Positions 1 to 10,261 of a stretch of 64,000 nucleotides of DNA are shown piece after piece. This DNA is from JABGPL01 sp964387885 (GTDB lineage Bacteria; Electryoneota; AABM5-125-24; Hatepunaeales; Hatepunaeaceae): assembly GCA_964387885.1 (NCBI GenBank), contig CAYLYZ010000009.1, forward strand, positions 1-64,000, read 5' to 3'. The number at the start of each line of letters is the position of its first letter. The stretch's first letter is position 1. The notes beneath the pieces were generated by a model that saw only the letters and a list, made by a program, of their open reading frames with translations, was not told the DNA's origin and ran no database searches. The position numbers and the translations under genes were made by a program.

Positions 1-1994
1 CAAGAGATTTGTATATTAAAAAATCTATGGAAACTGAGACTTCTGCAAAAACCTCGGTAGTTTCCATTATTATCCCTGTCATACAGCGCTATAATATGAT
101 CGTCCTGTGCTGATACCAGCAGCTCTGGTTCAGGATCGTTATCGAGGTTTTTGGCAGTGACCGAGGTAGTTCCCCAGATTCTGTCATCAATTACGTCCTT
201 TTCAAATGTTCCATCATCATCCTGCAGCCATATTGCAAAATCCCTGTCAGCGAGTGCACCACCAATAATGTCCAGTTTTCCATTGAGATCACAATCCTCA
301 ACATAGATACAATATCCGCCTCTGAAAACATGGTCGATTATGTGGAAAGTGAAATTTCTGTCACCTGTGTTTTCCCACCAGGCTACCTGGTTGGCATGAC
401 CTGAAACGCCGATAATGTCATTACGCCCGTTTCCGTTCATATCCGCAATAGAAATATCGTAAGCATGATTCCAGTTGTCGATAAGAACGGAATCGGAGAA
501 GCTTCCATCTCGATTGATCCACCAGATTAGTATAGTATGTTCTTGAGGAAGAGTCAGCAGTATGTCGTTATAATTGTCACCATCGATATCGTCAGCATAA
601 ATTGTCCAGCATCCCTGATGATCGCTCAGGATATTGTTTTCTTCGGAAAAGTTTTCAAATCCATCGAACTCCCACCAGCTCAATTTTCCTCCGGTATTCG
701 CAGCTCCGATTACATCGAGGTGCCCATCGCTGTTCAAGTCCGATGGGAAAACACTCCTCGCATGGTGAAAATCATCAGTAATAATATGCTTTTGGAGGTT
801 TAGTTCGTAGGGGGGATCATAAACCGGATCTGGACCTGTCTTAACCAGCCAGCAATCCCAGTCTCCGGCACCGAAAGAGCGTGTACCGCCTAACAATGCA
901 AATCCATCGTCAGACGTTATAAAAGATGAAATACAATTATCAATCCCTCTTCCACCAAATGTTTTCGACCAGATGTAATTACCAACTTCATCAGTGCGAA
1001 CTAACCAGAAATCAAAATCGTTGTTGCCGAATGAATTTGAGCGACCACCTAAACTATACCCGCCATCGGGTGTACGATTAATCGAAGTCACCCATTCGTC
1101 ATTGCCTGCACCACCATAGGTTTGTGACCAGAGCAGATCACCATTTCCGTCAGTGACAACCAACCAGAAATCAGTATCACCAGCATCATTGGAGGGAGTC
1201 TCACCCGCCAGCGCAAATCCGCCATTATCAGTCTGAATCATGGAATAACAAAGGTCTCTTCCTCGACCTCCGTAGGTTTGTGACCAAATACAATTTCCAT
1301 CCTCATCTGTCCGAATAAGCCAGAAGTCAGCTGATCCCATCCCGGATGAATAAGTATAACCAGCCAGGACAAAATCGCCATCGAAAGTTTGAACTATGTC
1401 ATAGCAGAAATCATCAAGTTCTCCCCCGTAGGTGCGATCCCACAGCCTGTGACCATTTTCGTCGGTTCGGATAAGCCAGAAGTCTCCGTTCCCGGCACCA
1501 TAGGAATTGGTTACGCCTGCGAGGATAAAACCACCATCTTCCAGCTCAAGGACATCAAAGCCCCAATCCCTTTGTGCTTCTCCGTATGAACGAGTCCACA
1601 ATGTATCTCCTCTTTCGTCTGTCCGGACCAGCCAAAAATCAGCCTCTCTTTCTTCGGGTGGTACACAATGTCCTAAGATGGCAAATCCACCGTCTTCGGT
1701 TTGTATCAGATCACCCGGAATATCATGCGACCTTCCGCCATAAAATTGCTCCCACAATGAGTTACCACCTGCGTCTGTCCTGATCAGCCATAAGTCGCTC
1801 ATTCCGGGTCCATAAGACCATGTATAACCAGCAAGTAGAAACCCGTCATCTTCAGTTTGAACTAAAAAGCTGCCACCATCATTGCCGAGACCTCCAAATG
1901 TTTGCGACCATAAAGAATCTGGTTGTGCATTAATAGTTGTACCCGCTGTCAAAAATATGCAGATACTGACGATTGAAAGAAGGATCTTCTTCAT
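1..1994 (-). CDS. Secreted repeat protein (delta-60-like repeats plus FG-GAP/VCBS-like repeats), C-terminus cut by window edge
   Basis: The frame is open from an ATG at 1994 to the window edge (about 664 codons); the rest lies outside. The N-terminus MKKILLSIVSICIFLTAGT is a signal peptide ending near INAQ. Residues about 25-395 hold about eight repeats of roughly 52 residues with the pattern DFWLIRTDExG, W..TYGG...D, QTxDGGFxLAG. Residues about 400-660 switch to FG-GAP/VCBS-like repeats rich in acidic loops such as DLNSDGHLDVIG and DMNGNGRNDIIG, which in known families bind calcium and build propellers. It is likely exported or cell-surface, structural or adhesive; no enzyme motif is visible. 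Its partner may be the next secreted gene, which starts 13 bases after it in plus coordinates on the same strand. A sorting domain is expected beyond the edge but cannot be seen. Confidence 0.88.
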   Translation of the reverse strand, partial: MKKILLSIVSICIFLTAGTTINAQPDSLWSQTFGGLGNDGGSFLVQTEDDGFLLAGYTWSYGPGMSDLWLIRTDAGGNSLWEQFYGGRSHDIPGDLIQTEDGGFAILGHCVPPEEREADFWLVRTDERGDTLWTRSYGEAQRDWGFDVLELEDGGFILAGVTNSYGAGNGDFWLIRTDENGHRLWDRTYGGELDDFCYDIVQTFDGDFVLAGYTYSSGMGSADFWLIRTDEDGNCIWSQTYGGRGRDLCYSMIQTDNGGFALAGETPSNDAGDTDFWLVVTDGNGDLLWSQTYGGAGNDEWVTSINRTPDGGYSLGGRSNSFGNNDFDFWLVRTDEVGNYIWSKTFGGRGIDNCISSFITSDDGFALLGGTRSFGAGDWDCWLVKTGPDPVYDPPYELNLQKHIITDDFHHARSVFPSDLNSDGHLDVIGAANTGGKLSWWEFDGFENFSEENNILSDHQGCWTIYADDIDGDNYNDILLTLPQEHTILIWWINRDGSFSDSVLIDNWNHAYDISIADMNGNGRNDIIGVSGHANQVAWWENTGDRNFTFHIIDHVFRGGYCIYVEDCDLNGKLDIIGGALADRDFAIWLQDDDGTFEKDVIDDRIWGTTSVTAKNLDNDPEPELLVSAQDDHIIALYDRDNNGNYRGFCRSLSFHRFFNIQIS

Positions 1995-2006
1995 GACGTT
2001 CTTCCT

Positions 2007-5000
2007 CTATCTAATTAAAATTACTTTTCTCGTAAACACATACTCTGCTGTCTTTAAATGAATTAAATACAATCCTGATGGCAGGTCGGTTGCATTCAGG
2101 ATGGACGTGTGAACACCTGCCCGTGCGTTGCCTTTAACCAGCGTCTTGATCTCACACCCGGTTTGATCGAAAAGCTTAATAGAAACCTGTGATGCAACTG
2201 GTAGACCAAAGGTAATCCGGGTTGTTGAGTTAAAGGGATTTGGGTAGACGCTGGACAAGAAGAATTCCTTAGGAACTGTTACATCAGTCGACACAATAAC
2301 GACGATGAATGAGTCAGCCGAATAAGTAAGATTCTGACCAGTTAGAATGGATTCGATTACCAAATCTGTTCCAATTTCCTTTTCAACTTTCAACAGCTTC
2401 AGATTAAAAGCTTCTCCCTTTTGCAAACCTTCCATTTCCTCTGTCTGAGTTTCATCTCCCCACACTGCCAGACCACATCTTCCATCAGAGTCGATTGTCC
2501 CGACTCCAACTAACAATCCATCCGAACTAAACGCTCCAATTTGGTCACCAGCCTTAGTTTCGATGCCGCTTACCAATGTCACAAGAACACTCATATTTTC
2601 CCCTGTATTTCCCCCCCTGCGAAGTAGGGATTGAGACTGATCTCCCCCCCTGGTTTCCAGGGGGGGGTAGGGGGGGGTGTTGTGTGTCAGGTGAGGGCAC
2701 CTGACACCACTAAATTCTTGAGGACAACTGAGACCTCTATTTTCTTGAGGACAACCAACACCACGGATCTGTTCCTGTATTGGAGGATAATTCAAAACCA
2801 CCTCAGCATCAACCCTGACCTGATACCCCTGTGTTTCCCGCCACGGTGGCATATTTGAGAATTCCCAATCGGGAGACATAAACCTCCCATAGTTATCTTT
2901 AGCTATTATTACATTTTCAATAATAGGAGAAAGCACATAAAAATCGGGAGCTCCCGAGTCGAGTTCGAAGGGAGGGTAATAGGCAATGATATTCCAGCCT
3001 TCCTCAAGTTGGATATCCGTATCCGCAGGAATCCGGACACCTGAATATATTGCCTCCGCTCCCTCCTCCATCTTGACCTGATAACCTTCAGTCAGGTTCC
3101 AGTAAGGGATATTATTGAAACCAAATCCCGGTGCATAGAAACGCCCACTTTCATTTTTCATCAGCAATACACGATGCAAATCGTCATCAATGCGTAGTTG
3201 ATCGAGCATCAGCACTACATCCGGACCACGATTTTCTCCCCGACGGTAGTATTCTTCAGGTGGGATGATATTTATCGAGACCATATTCCAACCCGGTTCG
3301 AATGGTACTCTCAACTCATCAATACTCGCTCCAGTTAGTTCGACAGTCAATTCTTCATTTTCCGGATCATTGGATATAATTGTCAGTGTTCCGACAAAAT
3401 CACGAGCTTCTTCAGGAGTAAAAACCACTTGAATATCGCTACTCTCACCTGGATCAATCAATAGCTCATCTTCAAAGTCTGTATTGAAGCAATCACCTTC
3501 TACATCTATGTTTGCGATGCTAAGTATGGCTCGGCCAAGATTGTTGATTGTTAAAGTTCTTTCTGTTATTTCACCGATGGGAATTCTGCCGAAATTAAAT
3601 CTTTCTGGATCTAAGCTTATAACCGGGACTGCATCCAAAAACGCTGAGACATCAAGAATGCAAAGACCTTGAATATCAGCAACAAATGCAAGGTCACCAC
3701 TTACGGTTATGCCCCAAGCGGAACCACGTGTGTCAAAGCTCCCAACCTCAATAGGATTTTCAGGATTTGTTACATCAATTACGCATATCCCTGCATCACG
3801 ATTTGCCAGAAACACAAAGCCATCTTTATACTCGATGCCATAAGCCAGTCCCGGAGGATCATAATCACCGATATCTACTCTTTCAGGATTTTCAGGATCA
3901 CCTATGTCAACTATTTGTAGGTTTCCTCTATCCCGGTTTGCGACATAGGCAAAATCACCATTTACAGTTACTTTTTTGGGGTATGATAAATTGCAGGAAC
4001 CAATTTCAATTGGTTCTTGCGGATTGGATATGTCAACTATCCTGAGATTCCCTGTTGAGGCTAAGTAAGCAATGTTTTCTTGGACTGTTATACCGTTTCC
4101 ATGACCAGGATCTAAAGAACCCGCAAGTTGTGGATGTTCCGGATCTGAAACATCAATAATCCGCAGAATATCTCCATATTCAACAATTATGTCCTGATTA
4201 TCGGTAAGGGCGACATCCCAAATACGTCCTCCTGAGTTCCTGCGTCCAACTGCTCGAGGATTTTCCGGATTGGAAATATCAATAATTGATGTTCCTGCCT
4301 GGTCAACCGCTACATAAGCAAAGTCTTCTCGGATACAGATACTCATCGCACAATCGGGTGTTCCAACACTACCTATTTCAACTGGTCTTTCCGGATCAGA
4401 CATATCAAATACGTGCAACCCATTGACTCCGGCAATTACAAATGCTAAATTTCCCTTCACCTCTACATCATAGGTCACACCACCGGGATGAGCGTATGCA
4501 ATTTGTTGGATTTCTCCAAGTCCGGCTCCAAATAGTGGGATCAAAATCTCTTCTTGGTTCGGGGCGTTGGAAATAATGGTTAACGAACCCTCACGCATTC
4601 TGATTATTTCAGGCGTAAAAGTTACCCTGATACCGTGATTGCTGTTTGCAGCGATAACGATTTCATCTTCGAAATCGGTGCTGAAATCATCTCCCTCAAC
4701 AACGATATCGCGAATTATCAGATCAGTATGTCCTTCGTTTGTTATGGTTAAGGTTCTGGATATGGAGTTATTCAATATCACGGCTTCGAAATTCAGCTCC
4801 TCGTCTGAAATTTCAATTGAAGGTGTCAAAGAAATAATTCGCATTCCGCTCTCTCCATCGGCGAGATAAATCAGTCCATCTGAAACCGCGACTTCATAAC
4901 ATGTCCCGGGAGTATTAAATCTAACAATCCGATCGGGATCTCTTGGGTCGGAAATATTGACTATCTGTAATCCTTCAGAGCCATCGGCGATGAAAGCATA

Positions 5001-5762
5001 ATTGCCGGAGATTTTTACTCCGTATGCGAATCCGGGCGTGTCAAATCTTCCATGGCGGAATGGACGAGCCGGATTACGGATGGACACAATCTGTAGACCT
5101 GCGATTTCGTCTGCAATATACGCATAATTACCTACAACGACGATGCTCATTGCTTCTCCGGGTGAGTCATATACACCAACTTCTTCGGGATTTTCTGGAT
5201 CTGAGATGTCAATGATGTACATTCCGCTTTGAGTGTCTGCCACATATGCAAAATCTCCGGAAACAAAAACATCCTGTGCGACATCCGGAGTTTCAAGTTC
5301 TGCAATTTGTACAGGATTTTCTGGATCCCGGAGGTCTATCACACGAAAGCCACTAATTGCATCCGACAGATAAACAATGTCGCCACTAATTGCAACACCA
5401 TTTACAATGCACTCGTCCACGAAAGAACCAATTTCCTCGGGCTGCTCAGGGTTGTTTATATCAATAACCTTTAATCCACGAGGACCATCACCGATTAAAG
5501 CAATATCTCCTCTAACAGCAACACTTAGAGCACTGCCGGGAGTATCTAGAAATCCAATTTCTTCAGGTTCTTCGGGATTTGAAATGTCAATTATGCGGAG
5601 TCCGGACTGATTGTCCGCAACAAAAGCGAATTCACCGACAATTATAATATCATTCGCGTCACCGGGTGTGTTGAAGAAACCGATTTCTATTATCTCGGCA
5701 TTGAGGCTGCCACAAACGAGTGCTGTGAGAATAAACAACAGGACATGATGTGATTTAAGCAT
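2007..5762 (-). CDS. Secreted LVIVD-repeat protein with choice-of-anchor domains and C-terminal sorting domain
   Basis: 1251 residues. A signal peptide (MLKSHHVLLFILTALVCGS) is followed by two blocks of LVIVD-type repeats of about 43 residues (pattern 'VSGDFAYVAD..GL.IIDISDPENP.EVG'), at about residues 22-310 and 410-690. Each block is followed by an Ig-like 'choice-of-anchor D' domain (LNFEAVILNNSISRTLTI; FNFGRIPIGEITERTLTI). The C-terminal 80 residues are a typical FCB sorting domain (SSVYPNPFNSTTRITFGLP ... TRKVILIR), which implies export and surface attachment or release by a type IX-like system. About residues 991-1052 are encoded by palindromic, G/C-run repeat DNA that looks inserted in frame (see the separate entry). 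The product is probably a beta-propeller surface protein of unknown ligand; no catalytic residues are recognised. Confidence 0.9.
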   Translation of the reverse strand: MLKSHHVLLFILTALVCGSLNAEIIEIGFFNTPGDANDIIIVGEFAFVADNQSGLRIIDISNPEEPEEIGFLDTPGSALSVAVRGDIALIGDGPRGLKVIDINNPEQPEEIGSFVDECIVNGVAISGDIVYLSDAISGFRVIDLRDPENPVQIAELETPDVAQDVFVSGDFAYVADTQSGMYIIDISDPENPEEVGVYDSPGEAMSIVVVGNYAYIADEIAGLQIVSIRNPARPFRHGRFDTPGFAYGVKISGNYAFIADGSEGLQIVNISDPRDPDRIVRFNTPGTCYEVAVSDGLIYLADGESGMRIISLTPSIEISDEELNFEAVILNNSISRTLTITNEGHTDLIIRDIVVEGDDFSTDFEDEIVIAANSNHGIRVTFTPEIIRMREGSLTIISNAPNQEEILIPLFGAGLGEIQQIAYAHPGGVTYDVEVKGNLAFVIAGVNGLHVFDMSDPERPVEIGSVGTPDCAMSICIREDFAYVAVDQAGTSIIDISNPENPRAVGRRNSGGRIWDVALTDNQDIIVEYGDILRIIDVSDPEHPQLAGSLDPGHGNGITVQENIAYLASTGNLRIVDISNPQEPIEIGSCNLSYPKKVTVNGDFAYVANRDRGNLQIVDIGDPENPERVDIGDYDPPGLAYGIEYKDGFVFLANRDAGICVIDVTNPENPIEVGSFDTRGSAWGITVSGDLAFVADIQGLCILDVSAFLDAVPVISLDPERFNFGRIPIGEITERTLTINNLGRAILSIANIDVEGDCFNTDFEDELLIDPGESSDIQVVFTPEEARDFVGTLTIISNDPENEELTVELTGASIDELRVPFEPGWNMVSINIIPPEEYYRRGENRGPDVVLMLDQLRIDDDLHRVLLMKNESGRFYAPGFGFNNIPYWNLTEGYQVKMEEGAEAIYSGVRIPADTDIQLEEGWNIIAYYPPFELDSGAPDFYVLSPIIENVIIAKDNYGRFMSPDWEFSNMPPWRETQGYQVRVDAEVVLNYPPIQEQIRGVGCPQENRGLSCPQEFSGVRCPHLTHNTPPYPPLETRGGDQSQSLLRRGGNTGENMSVLVTLVSGIETKAGDQIGAFSSDGLLVGVGTIDSDGRCGLAVWGDETQTEEMEGLQKGEAFNLKLLKVEKEIGTDLVIESILTGQNLTYSADSFIVVIVSTDVTVPKEFFLSSVYPNPFNSTTRITFGLPVASQVSIKLFDQTGCEIKTLVKGNARAGVHTSILNATDLPSGLYLIHLKTAEYVFTRKVILIR
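2605..2790. repeat. Repeat-derived in-frame insertion inside the LVIVD gene
   Basis: This stretch consists of elements otherwise seen between genes. It has a 10-bp stem of C7TGG/CCAG7 with loop TTT (2644-2666), a further G7 run, a GAGGGC hairpin (2684-2707) and two near-copies of TTCTTGAGGACAAC (about 2715-2755). It is read through without a stop and gives a low-complexity Cys/Pro/Gly segment unlike the flanking domains. It sits just before the conserved 'ENMSVLVTLV' domain. The boundaries are approximate. Confidence 0.7.
2684..2707. repeat. GAGGGC hairpin, arm type GTGTCAGGTG (inside CDS)
   Basis: Perfect 10-bp stem GTGTCAGGTG/CACCTGACAC with a four-base loop AGGG. The same arms recur at 59996-60017 and 60148-60171. 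This copy lies within a coding region. Confidence 0.85.
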
Positions 5763-6071
5763 GACTGGCTCCGGTACTTGAAGTTGAAGAATCGACGATC
5801 ATCGCATCATTCATTAGATACGATATAATGCAGAACGGAATTCTAAAGCACTGCAATATAGGTTAGATTAATGAAGGTGGGCTACTGTCAGCAGATTTGA
5901 ATAAGCAACTAAATTTAGCAATTTTTCAGAACAAAGTCAATGTTTATAATATTGTTAATACAGCTGTTGAAAGTAACAATGCATTTTTGGACTCAAAGCA
6001 AAGCTGGTGTCCAAAATAAGATATCGACCGGGACATCTCATCCCCAATCCCCACTTTCCTGAGGCCAGGTG
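5763..6071. other. Intergenic region between the LVIVD gene and the response regulator
   Basis: A 309-base A/T-rich spacer between two minus-strand genes. It should hold the promoter of the LVIVD gene and the 3' end of the regulator transcript. A hairpin with 8-bp arms (TTTTGGAC at 5985-5992 with GTCCAAAA at 6009-6016) is visible, but it has no clear U-tract on the minus strand, so I do not call it a terminator. I see no gene or confident promoter. Confidence 0.4.
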
Positions 6072-7514
6072 TCAATTTCCTTTTTTATCTATCCTGCTAT
6101 TCAGAGTTGTTCGGGACATGCCCAGGTATTTTGCGACCCTGGTTTTATTCCCATTGAATTTAACAAGGGCTTGCGCAATGATCTGGTCTTCAAGAGCCTT
6201 TAAATTTAACTCATCTGCTGGAAGAAATATTCCTTTCTGACTGATGATTTTGTTCTCTTTCTTCGTGGTTTTCGAGGGTGTTGCGGTTAATCCGCATAAA
6301 TGATCCGCTGTTATTGATTCTTCATCATTTAACATTACTATTCTCTCTATATAATTCTTCAACTCCCGAATATTTCCCTTCCAGGGATAATCTAAAAGTA
6401 TTTTTTCGGCGTCTTCATCTATTGAAATAAAACTCTTCTTCTTATTTTTTGAAAAGCGTTTTAGAAATAAATCACTTAAGGGAATTATCATTTCCGGTTG
6501 TTCGCGTAATGGAGTAATATCAATCATACCTACATTCAACCTGTGAAACAGATCTCGTCTGAATAGACCTGATTCAACATCCTGTCTAAGGTCATGATTG
6601 GTTGCTGCTATTATCCTGACTTTCAGTTCAACCTTCCTGGTTCCACCGACTCTATACATTTCTCTCTCTTCGAGAACTCGTAGTAATTTTGGTTGTACTT
6701 CAAGAGGCATATCACCTACTTCGTCGAGGAATAGCGTGCCCTCATGAGCCATCTCAAGTTTTCCGACATTCCCTGATGTCTTCGCCCCGGTAAATGCACC
6801 CTCTTCATATCCAAATAACTCGCTTTCGAATAGCCCGGAAGGAATTGAAGAACAATTTATTGTTATAAATGGCGCAGCGTTTCTTGATAATCCATGATGT
6901 ACTAATCTGGCAATTCCCTCTTTTCCCGTACCGGTTTCACCTTCAATCAGGACAGGGATCGAGGGATCCCTGTAAAACATCAGTGCCAGGTTTACAGTTT
7001 TCATCATTTTCCGGGAAAAAATCCCAAATAAATCATGGTCGGGAATATTAATAAGTTGTTTGGTTGATAATGATTCTTCAGAAGACTTTACAGCCTCGGT
7101 TTTTTCAGTATAATACTCTCCGTATAATTTGTAGGATGTCTCTTTTCCAAGATCATCCTGTATCCTGTTGAAAAGGGCAGAGATCATCATTGCATCAATT
7201 GGTTTTCGAAGGTAATCATACGCTCCGTTTCGGATGGCTTCAATCGCAGTTTCAATGTTTGCATATCCGGTCATCATGACAACAATAATACTCTCTCCCT
7301 GTGGCAACATCCTCATCTGCTTGAGTAATTCAATACCAGATATTTCAGGCATTTGAATGTCAATTATGGCAACAGAAAAGTGTGTCTCTGTTATTTTTGC
7401 CAGCGCATCTTTGCCACTTTTACAAATAGTAGTCTTAAAATCAAATGCCGATTCGAGAAAACCGCCTACCGCTCTCGCGCTTGCAATTTCATCATCAACT
7501 ATTAGAATGTTCAT
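6072..7514 (-). CDS. Sigma-54-dependent response regulator, NtrC family
   Basis: 480 residues. The N-terminal receiver domain (about 1-120) has the phospho-acceptor Asp in VAIIDIQMPE and the conserved Lys in YLRKPID. The central AAA+ sigma-54 activator domain (about 160-390) has Walker A GETGTGKE, the sigma-54 contact loop GAFTGA and Walker B GTLFLDEVGD. A C-terminal Fis-type helix-turn-helix reads KTRVAKYLGMSRTTLNSRI. It is expected to be phosphorylated by the kinase encoded immediately upstream, with which its start overlaps by four bases (ATGA, 7511-7514), and then to open sigma-54 promoters by ATP hydrolysis. The target genes are not shown by the sequence; neighbouring secreted-protein genes or the second activator are candidates only. 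Confidence 0.95.
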   Translation of the reverse strand: MNILIVDDEIASARAVGGFLESAFDFKTTICKSGKDALAKITETHFSVAIIDIQMPEISGIELLKQMRMLPQGESIIVVMMTGYANIETAIEAIRNGAYDYLRKPIDAMMISALFNRIQDDLGKETSYKLYGEYYTEKTEAVKSSEESLSTKQLINIPDHDLFGIFSRKMMKTVNLALMFYRDPSIPVLIEGETGTGKEGIARLVHHGLSRNAAPFITINCSSIPSGLFESELFGYEEGAFTGAKTSGNVGKLEMAHEGTLFLDEVGDMPLEVQPKLLRVLEEREMYRVGGTRKVELKVRIIAATNHDLRQDVESGLFRRDLFHRLNVGMIDITPLREQPEMIIPLSDLFLKRFSKNKKKSFISIDEDAEKILLDYPWKGNIRELKNYIERIVMLNDEESITADHLCGLTATPSKTTKKENKIISQKGIFLPADELNLKALEDQIIAQALVKFNGNKTRVAKYLGMSRTTLNSRIDKKGN

Positions 7515-10261
7515 GTTTGTGAATCTACTTTTTGAAACTCATTTCCATCTACTGATGGAAATTTCAGATTAAAAGTAGCTCCTCCGTATTTGTTATTATG
7601 TCCCGTGATAGAGCCTGAAAATCTCTCAACAAACATTTTTACAATTGCCAATCCTAATCCAGTGCCCCGGCTGTCTTTGCCGGTTGAATAGAATGGATCA
7701 AAAATCGACTCTGTTTTTTCTTCTTTTAATCCAATACCGTTATCTTCTATTTCCAAAAAGGCAAATTCATTATTCTTATTTAAGCTGATTTTAATCCATT
7801 TTTGACTCTTTTTAGACATATCCAAAGCATTAATCGAATTGGAGACCAGATTGATAATTATTTGCTCTAATTGGAGTTTGTCCGCTACTATTGCGATATT
7901 ATCTTCAGTGTTTTCATATTTCAGCTTTACATTATGTCCTTCGAGTTTCACAGAAACTAATTGAAGGGCTGACTTAACAGCATTCGAAAGATCAACAGGA
8001 GATAACAGATAATCTTGAGGCGCAATCCAGAAGGATCTCATTCTGGTGACGATTTCATTAATCCGATTTGTACCCCAATGAATATCCTCGACAAGTTGCT
8101 CAAGTTTACCTTCCTGGAATTCTTTTTTTAATTTCAAATGTAACTGAATTGTATCAGAATTCAAGAGTATTGTATTGAGTGGTTGGTTTATTTCATGAGT
8201 GATTCCTCCTGCCATTACACCAATGGAAGCCAGACGTGCTGTCTCTTCGGCTAACTGCCTTGCCTTTTCCTGCTTTTCCTGAGCTATTATCCTATCAGAA
8301 ATATCAAGAACAACAATTCGACCCTCGACTATCTTTCCATTTATATCTAAAACGGGTTGTACCGTCAGACTTATCCAAAATTGCTCACCATTCATTCGCT
8401 TCATTTGCAGAATTTCATCCTCAATGATTTCTCCATCCAGGAATCGAAAAAATATTTTCTTTATTTTTTCCCTGCCAAATGGAGTTTCTGAGTATAGATA
8501 ATGAATTAATTTATTTTTTAATTCCTCCAATGAATAGCCAAGAAGATCGACTGCTTTTTGGTTCGCATTTCTTATTTTTCCATTTATATCTACAGTAAAA
8601 TAAGCAATTGGAGCCTGATCATAGAGTTCGCGAAACCTCTCTTCACTTAAACGAATTTGTCTCAAATACTGAAAAACAGTGAGAAAAACACCACCAAGTA
8701 TCTGCACAATCAAAAGCGAAATAATTGACCAGCGATATTTATAGAACCACCAGAAAGGAATTTTCGAAAAATTGATATCATACAGATAAAGATCACCGTT
8801 CTTCTTCTTTATCATTATCCTATCAAAATGAACCCTTTCATGTTCGGTACTAACATGGTAAAAAGATGGTAATCCTTCAATAACTGCCTGTGGCTCTCCA
8901 TTCGTGTCGAAAATACAGGTCATTTCATCACCGCATACCATCATAAAGATGTATTTTTCATTTTTTGTTGAAAAGAGAGGAGTGTATTTAGTTTTAAAAC
9001 CACTTGGCATTTCCAATTCAGGCTGCACAGTACCATTAGTCTTTATTAAGCGAACTTTGTTATCGTGATATCTGATAAAACCTGCGAGGTTAGTCTTCTT
9101 TATAGCATTAACACCAATGAACTCAACGAAGCTGCCTGAATAAATTGTAGAATCCATAACTTCACCGGTCCCGTGTTTCAGCCAGTACACTCTTGTTTGT
9201 TGAGCTTCTGAACCTATTGTCAGGTATTGATTAATTATAATTGTCTGGAGTGAATCCGTCTCTCCTTTCGGGCAAACATATGTTTCTGCACCAGCGTTTA
9301 ATAACTGTTTTACCCAATTAGTGCTTCCGTCAACTTTAACTTGAAAAACTGTGCAGGTTGTATCTGATATGCTAACAGAAATCCCGGAATCTGGATTTAG
9401 TTCTATCTCATTACCGTTCAAAGGGGTGATTCCTGAAAATGTATAGGCTCTGCCGTGAACAGGATCAGATGAGAAAATACCCCTGCTCACATAGAAGTTG
9501 GTGGGAACAATTGCTGTGCGAATTGGTATTTTTCCGGATTTATAAATACATAATCCCCTGAACCACTTCTTTTCCTGCCAGAAGTACAGACCCGTGGTAA
9601 AATAGGACCCATCCGATGACGGACGGATCCCGCCAAAACTTGTTCCAAATCCAAGATTTCCCAATACCGGGGACTGACATTCTCCTTTAACTTCAATAAA
9701 ATCTGCAGCTATAAATCTGTCAATAACTTTTTCATTCCCATAGATATCCACATGGCAGAATTGGATACTATCCACTCTTTCAATGTTGATAAACTCAGGG
9801 AGTTTTGAAAAATACTTCCTCGTAAAAATAATCTCGTCATATCCATCCTGATCAAAATCCAAACAAGTAACCTCTCCGATTTCATCTTCGTTGTTTAAAG
9901 AGAAGTCCTTTATTAATTTAAAATCTTGATTATAAAGCATAAACCTGAGGAAACCGGTTCTTCTGAAAACGTGAATAAATCCAGGAGAATTAAGAGCTTT
10001 ATGAGTAAAATCAGGGATTATCTGCGATTCATCGGGAAATTCTTCAAGAAGTTGCAATTGTGCTGGAAAAACTTTAGTGTCCTTTGGAATTTCATTTTCT
10101 GAGAAGTGGATTAGACTCAGTATGGTGAAGGTTCCTAAGAACAGCAGGATGTGAAAGATTATGGGAAAGTAGGATCTGGGTATTTTTATGGAATCGTTCC
10201 CAAGCTCAAACCGATTGTTTTTGAGCTGTTTGTCCAATTGGGTAAAAGGTCTCCTCTTCAA
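7511..10261 (-). CDS. Membrane PAS sensor histidine kinase with large extracytoplasmic sensor
   Basis: 916 residues. TM1 (PIIFHILLFLGTFTILSLI, about 33-51) and TM2 (about 507-530, WSIISLLIVQILGGVFL) bracket an extracytoplasmic domain of about 450 residues. That domain contains an FG-GAP-like DFDQDGYDEI loop and is homologous to the sensor of the neighbouring 1025-residue activator. Inside the cell come a PAS domain (about 545-665), a dimerisation/H-box with phospho-acceptor His (GGITHEINQPLNTI), and an ATPase domain with N-box NLVSNSINALD, G1 DNGIGL and G2 GTGLGLAI. It should autophosphorylate and pass phosphate to the overlapping response regulator. The ligand is unknown. Confidence 0.94.
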   Translation of the reverse strand: MKRRPFTQLDKQLKNNRFELGNDSIKIPRSYFPIIFHILLFLGTFTILSLIHFSENEIPKDTKVFPAQLQLLEEFPDESQIIPDFTHKALNSPGFIHVFRRTGFLRFMLYNQDFKLIKDFSLNNEDEIGEVTCLDFDQDGYDEIIFTRKYFSKLPEFINIERVDSIQFCHVDIYGNEKVIDRFIAADFIEVKGECQSPVLGNLGFGTSFGGIRPSSDGSYFTTGLYFWQEKKWFRGLCIYKSGKIPIRTAIVPTNFYVSRGIFSSDPVHGRAYTFSGITPLNGNEIELNPDSGISVSISDTTCTVFQVKVDGSTNWVKQLLNAGAETYVCPKGETDSLQTIIINQYLTIGSEAQQTRVYWLKHGTGEVMDSTIYSGSFVEFIGVNAIKKTNLAGFIRYHDNKVRLIKTNGTVQPELEMPSGFKTKYTPLFSTKNEKYIFMMVCGDEMTCIFDTNGEPQAVIEGLPSFYHVSTEHERVHFDRIMIKKKNGDLYLYDINFSKIPFWWFYKYRWSIISLLIVQILGGVFLTVFQYLRQIRLSEERFRELYDQAPIAYFTVDINGKIRNANQKAVDLLGYSLEELKNKLIHYLYSETPFGREKIKKIFFRFLDGEIIEDEILQMKRMNGEQFWISLTVQPVLDINGKIVEGRIVVLDISDRIIAQEKQEKARQLAEETARLASIGVMAGGITHEINQPLNTILLNSDTIQLHLKLKKEFQEGKLEQLVEDIHWGTNRINEIVTRMRSFWIAPQDYLLSPVDLSNAVKSALQLVSVKLEGHNVKLKYENTEDNIAIVADKLQLEQIIINLVSNSINALDMSKKSQKWIKISLNKNNEFAFLEIEDNGIGLKEEKTESIFDPFYSTGKDSRGTGLGLAIVKMFVERFSGSITGHNNKYGGATFNLKFPSVDGNEFQKVDSQT

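Noticed and set aside
5985..6016. Hairpin after the response regulator as an intrinsic terminator
   Set aside because: There is no U-tract on the minus-strand side after the 3' arm.
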